A stretch of DNA of 64,000 nt, taken from assembly GCA_028278645.1 (NCBI GenBank), contig JANQDZ010000073.1, forward strand, positions 36,202 to 100,201, read 5' to 3'. Below are positions 52,949 to 60,236 of the stretch, piece by piece. Within the stretch, counting starts at the first letter, position 1. Each line of letters begins with the position of its first letter. The position numbers were made by a program, and so were the translations under genes. This DNA comes from Longimicrobiales bacterium (GTDB taxonomy: Bacteria; Gemmatimonadota; Gemmatimonadetes; Longimicrobiales; Gaopeijiaceae). Under the pieces are notes generated by a model. The model ran no database searches, had not been told where the DNA came from, and worked only from the letters and a program-made list of their open reading frames with translations.

Positions 52949-55045
52949 CTACTCGTCTTCCTTTTTCACCTCAGCGATGATGACCTTCGCCTGGTCCGGA
53001 GGCACCGGCTCGTATCCGATGAACTCACGCATATGGTGCGCCCGACCCTGAGTCATAGACCGGAGAGAGGCGGCGTACTTGTAGAGCTCCGCTTCCGGAA
53101 CACGCCCCTTGATCACTGTCCTGCCACCATCGGAGTCCATCCCCATGATCTTTCCACGCCGGGAGGTGAGGTCACCGGTAATGTCACCCATGTACTCGTC
53201 GGGGGTCGTCACCGAAACCTCGATGATGGGTTCGAGGATCGCCGGCCTGGCTTGCTGGGCCACGTTCCGGAAAGCCACCGACCCGGCCAGCTTGAAGGCG
53301 ATGTCCGACGAGTCCACGGAGTGATACGAACCGTCGTAACACTCGGCGCTGAAGTCCACCACGGGGAAGCCGGCCAGGACGCCTTTCTGTGAGGCCTCTT
53401 TGATTCCCTTGTCCACAGACGGCACGTACTTCGTGGGGATCACGCCGCCTTTGATGGAGTTGATAAACTCATACCCCTCGCCGCGCGGTTTTGGCTTCAG
53501 GCGGATGTAGCAATCACCGAACTGCCCCCGACCACCCGACTGTTTCTTGTGACGGCCTTGTCCTTCGGCCGTTTTTGTGATGGTCTCCCGATAAGCGATC
53601 TTCGGCGCCTCGGTCTCCACCGACACCCCGTATTTCCTTTTCATCCGCTCGAACTGCACGTTCAAATGGAGCTCGCCCAGGCCCCTGCAGATGGTCTGCC
53701 CCAGCTCAGCGTTGAACTCGTGCCGGAACGTGGGCTCTTCCTCGTGGATCTTGGAGAGGACCTCCCCGAGCTTGTCGTCGTCGGCCCGGCTTACACCGTG
53801 AACCGCCACCGAGATGTCGGGCTTGGGGAACTCGATCCCTTCCACGACCAAAGGCCGGGCCGGGCTGGAGAGAGTGTCGTTCGTATGGGAGTCCTTGAGC
53901 TTCGCCACGACGCCGATGTCCCCGGCGTGGAGGCGCGGAACCTCCATGCGCTCTTTCCCGAGGGGGATGCTGAGATGGTTCAGCTTCTCCGAGGCGTTTC
54001 GGCCCGCGTTCTTCAGCTCCATGCCGTTTTCAACGACACCACTGAGGACCTTGAAGTACGACAGCTCACCCACATGAGGCTCGGTAGCCGTCTTGAAGAT
54101 CAGGGCTGCGGCCGGTCCCGAATCCTCGGCAACGAGGGTCACGTCCTGATCGAGGCCCGGCCGGGCAGCCGGCTCACCGGGCATCTCCCCCGGGTGAGGG
54201 CACAGCTCCACCAGCTTCTTGAGGAGAGCCTTCATCCCGTAGCTCTTTTTTGCGGACCCACAGAAGAGCGGGATTACCTCGCCTTTGGCCATACCGCGGT
54301 GCATGGCCTCGATGGCCTCGGCCTTGGAGATCCCCTCGCCCTCTAGGTACCGCTCCAGGAGATCCTCGTTGGTGGTTGCCACCGTCTCGATGAACTCCGT
54401 CTCCATCTCTTCGAACTTGCTCTGAAGCTCTTCGGGAATATCGGCTTCCTCGTACTCACCCGAGGTGGTACCCGCCTTGTAGATATGGGCTCTTTCGCTG
54501 AAGAGATTGATGATGCCCTTGAAGTCATCCCCTTGACCGATGGGCACCTCCACCGGAAGCACGTTGGAGGCCATCCGCTCTTTGATGTCACCGACGACCT
54601 TGTCGAAATCGGCGTGGTCTTTGTCCATCATGGACACGAAGAACATCCTGGGCAGGTTCCGGTCCTCGCAGTACTGCCAGACGACCTCGGTTCCCACCTC
54701 CACGCCGGACGTGGATCCCACGACGATCAGGGCGGCGTCGGCGACCCGCGTCGCGGCCATGGCGTCCCCGGTGAAATCCAGGAAGCCCGGGGTGTCCAAG
54801 AGGTTGATTTTTGTTCCTTCCACATCCGCGAAAGCCGGAGTGGTTTGCATGGAGATGCCGTGGTCCAGCTCCTCCTGCGTGGTCATGGTGAGGGAATGGC
54901 CCTCTTCCACATCACCCTTCCGACGCGAAGTGCCTGCGGAGAAGCAAAGAGCATCAACCAGGGTGGTCTTTCCGGATCCTCCGTGGCCCAAAACGGCCAC
55001 GTTTCGGATCTGCTCGGTTCTATATTCTTTTCCCGACGCCGCCAT
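52949..55045 (-). CDS. Elongation factor G-like GTPase (EF-G2/FusA paralogue)
   Basis: The 698-residue translational GTPase has five EF-G domains. The P-loop is GHGGSGKTTLVDALCFSAG, lacking the Asp/His found in canonical EF-G (AHIDAGKTT). G3 is NLLDTPGFLDF and G4 is SMMDKDHAD in place of the usual NKMD. Domain IV contains GGRGQFGDCYIRLKPKPRGE and domain V the HHMREFIGYEPVP end. These features match the EF-G-like subfamily found beside the true EF-G in many phyla, with uncertain function. It has a strong AGGAGG 4 bases before ATG 55045, and no str operon genes adjoin. Confidence 0.9.
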   Translation of the reverse strand: MAASGKEYRTEQIRNVAVLGHGGSGKTTLVDALCFSAGTSRRKGDVEEGHSLTMTTQEELDHGISMQTTPAFADVEGTKINLLDTPGFLDFTGDAMAATRVADAALIVVGSTSGVEVGTEVVWQYCEDRNLPRMFFVSMMDKDHADFDKVVGDIKERMASNVLPVEVPIGQGDDFKGIINLFSERAHIYKAGTTSGEYEEADIPEELQSKFEEMETEFIETVATTNEDLLERYLEGEGISKAEAIEAMHRGMAKGEVIPLFCGSAKKSYGMKALLKKLVELCPHPGEMPGEPAARPGLDQDVTLVAEDSGPAAALIFKTATEPHVGELSYFKVLSGVVENGMELKNAGRNASEKLNHLSIPLGKERMEVPRLHAGDIGVVAKLKDSHTNDTLSSPARPLVVEGIEFPKPDISVAVHGVSRADDDKLGEVLSKIHEEEPTFRHEFNAELGQTICRGLGELHLNVQFERMKRKYGVSVETEAPKIAYRETITKTAEGQGRHKKQSGGRGQFGDCYIRLKPKPRGEGYEFINSIKGGVIPTKYVPSVDKGIKEASQKGVLAGFPVVDFSAECYDGSYHSVDSSDIAFKLAGSVAFRNVAQQARPAILEPIIEVSVTTPDEYMGDITGDLTSRRGKIMGMDSDGGRTVIKGRVPEAELYKYAASLRSMTQGRAHHMREFIGYEPVPPDQAKVIIAEVKKEDE

Positions 55046-55128
55046 ACTGCCTCCTGAACGGGATTACAATCCGGTTACCAAAACGGGACCGGATTCTAGA
55101 GAGGGGGGGGGAAAGGGTCAAGGACGTA

Positions 55129-55165
55129 GCAAGGGGTGCTAACCCCTGAAGGTTGCACCCCTTGC
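55129..55165. terminator. Long perfect hairpin between the S46 peptidase and EF-G-like genes
   Basis: An 11-bp perfect inverted repeat (GCAAGGGGTGC / GCACCCCTTGC) encloses 15 bases that can pair further (AACC with GGTT). It lies about 100 bases downstream of the S46 stop. No T-run follows on either strand. Likely roles are a terminator or mRNA 3'-end structure; a protein-binding site is also possible. Nothing else is seen in the 220-base gap 55046-55265. Confidence 0.5.
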
Positions 55166-55265
55166 GGTTATAAGCGTCCCAGCGGGTTTCTCGACCGCCT
55201 CGAGTCCAGGCCGGCCCCCGTCCACCGGCGTCGGTTCCGCCGGTGCCATTTACCTCTTTCCGAGG

Positions 55266-57557
55266 CTAGTTGCCTCCCACCAGGGCCCCCGTAGACAGCT
55301 CCTGGAATATCCGGTCCGCCTGATAGATCTCCTCGATGGCTTCCAGGATTCCCCTGACATCCACCGCCACGGCCCGATTCTCCACCGGCAAGTAGATATA
55401 ATCGCCCGGCAGGCTCTCGATATTCCCGTCGAAGATCAACCCGACCACCTGAAGGTTCTCATCGATGACAGGGGAACCCGAATTCCCACCGATGATGTCC
55501 GCCGTAGAAACAAAATTCAGAGGCGTCGCCAGGTCGAAGGACTCGGGCGGGGAAAGCCACCGGTCCGGCAGGTCCCAATCGCTGCCGGCACCATAGGAGT
55601 GGTAGTGGTCGTACAGCCCGTAGTAGGTGGTGTAGATGGGAGCCACCGTACCGTTGTACTCGTAGTCCTGGACCACTCCGTCCGCGATCCGGAGGGAGAA
55701 GGTGGCGTCGGGGGGAACCGCCGTTCCGTAAACCTCGAACAGGGCCCTCCCCAGGGCGCTACTGATCTCGGCCTCTTCGGTCATAGCCATGCCCTGGACT
55801 CCCTGGGCTGGTCCCAACGCCTGAAAGATGGGGAGCACGATGCGGACAGCAGGATCCTCCATCGTGAGCCCGCCCGTATTCAGAGCCGCCACGGCCGCCG
55901 CGGAGTCGGCCAGCATGGATTGGTCCATGATCACCGCTGCCAACCCCTCGGGGGTCCTGCCTTCCAGGATCCCCTGGACGAAGGGGTGATCAGCTCCGTA
56001 GTTCCTGACGAAGTCGTGGAACCGCTGTGCCAGCTGTGCTTCGTTGATCTCCCTCGGCTGTTCGGGGGTAGCCACAATGGCGTCCTTCATTTCCTCCACA
56101 GCCTCTGGAGGAGCTCCCTGGCTCTGGGCGCTCAGGTATTGGAAGGCCGCGAACGCCCTGGCCAAGGTGGACGATCCAAGCTGTGGGTGGCCCACGGCCA
56201 GGAATGAGCTCAGGGCCGCCGTGTGCTCCCTTTTCTGGGCCTGGAGCTCGGCCATTCGCGGTATGAGATCTCCGTATTCCGCCTTCAGTGCCGGATCGGC
56301 GTCGATGGCGGCCTGGAATCGCCTCTCGTGATCCTTCCGCTTAGCAATCTTCACTGGATCGTGAAGCCCGCCGACGATCCCGGTGTAAGCTTTGAGTGAG
56401 TTCTCGAAGCTGAAGATGGTGTTCCGGAGATCCATCTCCCGGGCCTCTTCCGGATGGCTCTCGGCGTATTCATGGAGAGCCGCCAAACGGGTCCGTAGGA
56501 GGTCCACGACCCCCTGGTCGCTCACGTCCCGGCGGTATTCCAGCTCTGCCACCGTCTGGAGGCGAGAGGTGGACCCAGGGTTTCCGATGACAAAGACCAG
56601 ATCGCCTTCGGACACCCCCTCTTCATTGAATGGGAAATAGTAGTCCGTCTGGAGCGGCTCACCGTTTTCGTCGTAGACCCGGTAGAAAGTCATATCCAGG
56701 TCGTAGCGAGGGAAGGTGAAGTTGTCGTAATCTCCTCCGAAGTACGCCACCTTGAGTTCCGGCGAGAGGACCAGCCTCAGGTCGGTGTACCGCTTGAAGA
56801 TGTAGACCGAATACCGGCCGCCGGCATAAAGCTCCACCATTTCCACGTTGAAGCCGGCATCTTCCCCGCCGAACTCCTCGGTGATCTCCGCGACGATCCC
56901 TTCTGTCACCTCTTCGCGGCGCTGGGCCCGCTCATCCGTTCCCGTCACGCCCTCGAGGGCCGCATAAACCCGGTCGGTGACGTCCCTGATTTCGATGAGC
57001 TGGTCCGCCCAGTAGTCCTCGATGGGCCGCTCGTCGGCCAGCGTCGGGGCTTGGAACCCATCCGCCACCAGGTCCTCGCCCTCATGGCTCACCTGCTCGA
57101 TGCTCTCACGGGCGCAGTGGTGGTTGGTCATGACCAACCCGTTCGCCGACACGAAAGACGCCGAACAACCCGGGATTCGGAGGGCCGACATATGGGCCCT
57201 TCGGAACCACTCCTCATCGGCCGAGAATCCGTAAGTATCCCTCAGGTACTCCAACGGGGGGTACTCGAAGGTCCACATTTTCCCGTTGTCGAAGATCCCG
57301 GCCTGGACCGTATCCAGGGCGGGATCGGAAACGGGGGCTGCCTCGGCCTCCACCGCCTCGGCTTGGGGCATCAGCTGAAGATCGGCCCCGGCCACCGGCT
57401 CCGGATCGGTCCCGGCCACCGGCTCAGGATCGGCCTCCACGGGAACCGGAGCAGGCATGGGCGGTGGGCCGGAGGAACATGCTGCAAGAAGAATCGGGAG
57501 CGCTGCCAAAAGACCGAATGGCACCGACGAACGGCGAGGAGAAGCGAGCGAAACCAT
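55266..57557 (-). CDS. S46 family dipeptidyl peptidase, DPP7-like lipoprotein
   Basis: I start at ATG 57557, which opens a lipoprotein signal (lipobox LLAAC); the frame extends upstream without homology. The 763-residue protein has the S46 triad: His in VMTNHHCARESIEQVS, Asp in YFGGDYDNFTFPRYDLDMTF and Ser in DIIGGNSGSPVIDENLQVVG. The residue after the FD in LIFDGNIESLPGDY is Gly, as in DPP7 enzymes preferring hydrophobic P1 residues; DPP11 has Arg there. These enzymes cut dipeptides from peptides outside the cytoplasm for amino-acid nutrition. A Pro/Glu/Ala linker with a repeated DPEPVAG follows the lipobox. It stands alone, probably with its own promoter. Confidence 0.93.
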   Translation of the reverse strand: MVSLASPRRSSVPFGLLAALPILLAACSSGPPPMPAPVPVEADPEPVAGTDPEPVAGADLQLMPQAEAVEAEAAPVSDPALDTVQAGIFDNGKMWTFEYPPLEYLRDTYGFSADEEWFRRAHMSALRIPGCSASFVSANGLVMTNHHCARESIEQVSHEGEDLVADGFQAPTLADERPIEDYWADQLIEIRDVTDRVYAALEGVTGTDERAQRREEVTEGIVAEITEEFGGEDAGFNVEMVELYAGGRYSVYIFKRYTDLRLVLSPELKVAYFGGDYDNFTFPRYDLDMTFYRVYDENGEPLQTDYYFPFNEEGVSEGDLVFVIGNPGSTSRLQTVAELEYRRDVSDQGVVDLLRTRLAALHEYAESHPEEAREMDLRNTIFSFENSLKAYTGIVGGLHDPVKIAKRKDHERRFQAAIDADPALKAEYGDLIPRMAELQAQKREHTAALSSFLAVGHPQLGSSTLARAFAAFQYLSAQSQGAPPEAVEEMKDAIVATPEQPREINEAQLAQRFHDFVRNYGADHPFVQGILEGRTPEGLAAVIMDQSMLADSAAAVAALNTGGLTMEDPAVRIVLPIFQALGPAQGVQGMAMTEEAEISSALGRALFEVYGTAVPPDATFSLRIADGVVQDYEYNGTVAPIYTTYYGLYDHYHSYGAGSDWDLPDRWLSPPESFDLATPLNFVSTADIIGGNSGSPVIDENLQVVGLIFDGNIESLPGDYIYLPVENRAVAVDVRGILEAIEEIYQADRIFQELSTGALVGGN
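57384..57431 (-). repeat. 24-bp tandem repeat in the S46 peptidase linker
   Basis: Two head-to-tail 24-base units (57384-57407 and 57408-57431) match at 22 of 24 positions. They encode the repeated DPEPVAGT/A in the linker between the lipid anchor and the catalytic domain. The unit keeps the reading frame. Confidence 0.8.
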
Positions 57558-57699
57558 GGTTCGATTCCGTGAAGAAAAAGGGGATTTTCCTCGGACTCGG
57601 TGATTCAAGTCCGGATTAAACCGCTTGGTTAAGGTAACTATACGGAAGACGTCCTGGACCAGTGTCACTTGGGGGGTGAGTCTCTCGGGGTCGGAATAC

Positions 57700-58533
57700 T
57701 CAGTTCGACCGATGTCGTTTCGAGACATGGTCCAGGGTTTCTCTCTCTTTGGAGGTGAGGGAGGTCATACCTTCCGCGGATATCTTGTCCAGGATCCGGT
57801 CGACCTCGTCCAACATCGCCTCGTCTTTGCTCGACAGATTCTCCGGGGGCGCTTCTTCGGCGGCAGCCTTGCTCGACACTTCCTCCCGTGGGACGATGGC
57901 CATGCGCCGGACCTTCACGCCGCGACGCTTCACCCTCGAGGTTCCACCAGGCCGGAACCCACTCCTGAGGTAAAAGAAGCCAGTGACGATCCCGCCCAGG
58001 TGGGCAAAGTGGGCGATGTTGTCGGTACTACTGCCGAAGGCGCTGGAGAGGCTGATCACGAAGAAGAATCCAACAAGCCACTTCGCCTTCACTGGGAAGA
58101 TCCCCCAGATATAGATGGGGGCTTCGGGCCAAATCATGGCGAAAGCGAGCATCAGTCCGTAAATGGCCGCTGAGGCGCCGACGATGGACGCCGATGGTGC
58201 GAACACAAAGCTGAGCGCCACACCCCCCAAGCCACAGATGAGATAGTACTTGAGGAATTCGGCGGACCCCCACCGGGCCTCCAAGGGAGGTCCGAAAAAG
58301 AACAGCACCAGCATGTTCACGAAGAGGTGCAACAGGCCACCATGGAGGAACATATAGGTGACCGCCCCCCACGGTTGGGTGAGCACCGTCGATGGGGAAA
58401 ACGCGAAGTAGCGGAAGAAGAAGCTCAAATCCACCATCGTGACCAGGAACACGGCCACGTTGGCGATGAGAAGACGCTTGACCCAAGGGGTCAGGTTATA
58501 GCTGAATGAGGCTTGGGTGGATCCCGGGAACAT
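57700..58533 (-). CDS. Rhomboid family intramembrane serine protease
   Basis: The 277-residue protein (from ATG 58533; a TTG four codons earlier is possible) has six membrane helices in residues about 20-195. The catalytic Ser is in IVGASAAIYGLML and the His in NIAHFAHLGGIVTGFFYLR. The motif is G-A-S-A rather than the common G-x-S-G. HGGLLHLFVNMLVLFFFG is the conserved loop/TM2 block. A soluble C-terminal tail with EVDRILDKISAEGMTSLTSK resembles DUF6576, often attached to rhomboids of this kind. It cleaves membrane proteins; the substrate is unknown. Confidence 0.92.
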   Translation of the reverse strand: MFPGSTQASFSYNLTPWVKRLLIANVAVFLVTMVDLSFFFRYFAFSPSTVLTQPWGAVTYMFLHGGLLHLFVNMLVLFFFGPPLEARWGSAEFLKYYLICGLGGVALSFVFAPSASIVGASAAIYGLMLAFAMIWPEAPIYIWGIFPVKAKWLVGFFFVISLSSAFGSSTDNIAHFAHLGGIVTGFFYLRSGFRPGGTSRVKRRGVKVRRMAIVPREEVSSKAAAEEAPPENLSSKDEAMLDEVDRILDKISAEGMTSLTSKERETLDHVSKRHRSN

Positions 58534-58556
58534 CCGCTTCGTCAACCCTTTTCGAG

Positions 58557-58586
58557 CAGAAAAACATGGGGCCCGGAAGGAGCCCC
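58557..58586 (-). terminator. Rho-independent terminator after ddl
   Basis: On the minus strand GGGGCTC pairs with GGGCCCC (one G-U pair) around a 5-base loop, followed by ATGTTTTTCTG. It lies between the ddl stop and the rhomboid start. Confidence 0.8.
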
Positions 58587-58684
58587 TACCTACAATCTAC
58601 GCGACAAACGCGTCTTTCGGTCAAACCCCCTGATGGCCCCAGGGGTTCCGAATTCTGCCTCAACCCACCGAAAAACCCTATTCC

Positions 58685-58710
58685 CTACCCTGGCCCCCTA
58701 CCCTGGCCCC
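58685..58710. repeat. 13-bp perfect tandem duplication at the ddl stop codon
   Basis: CTACCCTGGCCCC occurs twice in tandem, and the stop codon of ddl (TAG, 58700-58698) lies in one copy. Because the unit is not a multiple of three, the second TAG is in another frame. Confidence 0.7.
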
Positions 58711-59723
58711 CTGTCCAGGGCCATCCTGGCCAGGGTGTCACAGAGGTCCGGAAAGGGCATCCCCATGGCCCGAGCGGCTTTGGGAAGGAGGGAGTTCCCG
58801 GTGAGGCCCGGCAGAGCGTTCGCCTCCAGACACCAGGGGGTCCCGTCCGACTCGAGAATGAAGTCCACCCGGGAGAAATCCCTGAGTTTTAAGGCCCGAT
58901 GGGCCACCAGGGCGTACGCCTGGACCCTCTCTGCAACCTCCACCGGGAGATCAGCTGGGAAGATCTCCTGCGCCATCCCGTCTCGGTATTTGCACTCGTA
59001 GTCGAAAAGCTCGTGTTGTGGGATGATCTCGCCCACGGGTAGTGCCCTGCCCCCCAGAATCCCCACGGTTACCTCCCTCCCACGGACGTACCGCTCGAAC
59101 AAAACCCTTCTTTCATGGTTCAGAGAGAGGTCGAGGGCGGGGCGAAGCTCCTCCTCATCATGGGCCAGGGAGAGGCCCAGAGTGGACCCTCCAGAAGGCG
59201 GCTTGACGATCACTGGGAGGCCCAGGCGTTCCACCACCTCTGCCAGCCGAGCCTGGCCTTCCTCACGGCCTTCCGTGGTGATCCACTCCGGTGTGGGGAC
59301 CTCGGCGTCCCTCAAGAGGCGTTTGGACAGATCCTTGTCCATGGCAAGAGCACATCCCACGCGATCACTTCCCACGAACGGAATGCCCGCCATGTGAAGG
59401 AGAGCCTGAACGGTTCCATCCTCACCCCGCCCACCGTGGAGGGCCACAAACACGACCTCGGTCCCCTCGAACAGGGGGTGCCGCGTGATGGCGCCGAGAT
59501 CCCCGGTACTCAGGAGGTCCTTTTGCTCGTCCGGAGGATGCGGATCCCTGATCCCTGATTCCAGGATCGCTCCTTCCTGGGTCGGGGTCAGGACCCCATG
59601 GCCCGTGTCCACCGCAACCACCTCGTGTCCAGACTCACGCAGAGCACGGGCGACCTGGGCACCCGAAGCAAGAGAGACTTCCCTTTCAACTGAGATCCCA
59701 CCCATCAGCACGGCGATCTTCAC
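58698..59723 (-). CDS. ddl: D-alanine--D-alanine ligase
   Basis: The start is GTG 59723 with GGGAG upstream (VKIAVLMGGISVEREVSLAS), giving 341 residues; the frame extends upstream without homology. This ATP-grasp enzyme makes D-Ala-D-Ala for the wall. Motifs are FVALHGGRGEDGTVQALLHM, AMDKDLSKRLL, LPVIVKPPSGGSTLGLSLAH, the Tyr loop DYECKYRDG, and VDFILESDGTPWCLEANALP followed by GLTGNSLLPKAA. All metal and substrate residues appear present. Confidence 0.96.
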   Translation of the reverse strand: MKIAVLMGGISVEREVSLASGAQVARALRESGHEVVAVDTGHGVLTPTQEGAILESGIRDPHPPDEQKDLLSTGDLGAITRHPLFEGTEVVFVALHGGRGEDGTVQALLHMAGIPFVGSDRVGCALAMDKDLSKRLLRDAEVPTPEWITTEGREEGQARLAEVVERLGLPVIVKPPSGGSTLGLSLAHDEEELRPALDLSLNHERRVLFERYVRGREVTVGILGGRALPVGEIIPQHELFDYECKYRDGMAQEIFPADLPVEVAERVQAYALVAHRALKLRDFSRVDFILESDGTPWCLEANALPGLTGNSLLPKAARAMGMPFPDLCDTLARMALDRGPG

Positions 59724-59855
59724 GGTCCGTCTCCCTCTTCCGTCTCCCTCAGTCGATGTCTCGAATGGATGAAAGCCGGGAGGGGGTCGCCGGCTTCCCG
59801 ATCCAAACATTCTCAGGTGGGTTTCAAGAATTGGGCCTGGTGAAGCCCCGGAAGT

Positions 59856-60236
59856 TCAACTATTCCCTCTCGTGAACTGAACCGGGACCTGGGCCCAAAC
59901 AGTGATCCGCTTCCCACTTCGACGGGCGGGACTGTAACGGAGCTGTCGGGCCCCCCTGACCGCGGCGGAATCGAAGGCCGGATAGCCACTGGCCTCGACG
60001 ACCTCAACGCTGTCTACATCTCCCGCCTCGGTCACTCGTACCCGGAGTAGGGTCTCCCCCTCCACCTCGGCATCCCAGAGGTCCACCGGATACTCGATGG
60101 GGATGTCGCCGTATAGAGGCGTGGGTCCGTCCACCTCTCCGCCGGCCCCGCAGCCCATGGCCTGAACGGCCAAAAAGCAGACAGAACATGCTACGACTCG
60201 AGACATCAGGTGTCTTGAAACAGATCGCACCATCAT
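59856..60236 (-). CDS. Small lipoprotein with a TonB C-terminal domain
   Basis: The 126-residue protein has a signal ending in MGC (about Cys29), a short Gly/Pro segment and then a TonB C-terminal domain: GETLLRVRVTEAGDVDSVEV, VEASGYPAFDSAAVRGARQL and RYSPARRSGKRITVWAQVPV ending in Phe-rich strand. It lacks the transmembrane helix and Pro-rich span of true TonB, so it cannot couple to ExbBD in the usual way. It may be a free periplasmic TonB-like domain. Its ATG overlaps the mutS stop (ATGA). Confidence 0.82.
   Translation of the reverse strand: MMVRSVSRHLMSRVVACSVCFLAVQAMGCGAGGEVDGPTPLYGDIPIEYPVDLWDAEVEGETLLRVRVTEAGDVDSVEVVEASGYPAFDSAAVRGARQLRYSPARRSGKRITVWAQVPVQFTRGNS

Noticed and set aside
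57558..57728. Upstream extension of the S46 peptidase frame
   Set aside because: It would place the lipoprotein signal about 57 residues inside the protein and overlap the rhomboid 3' end.
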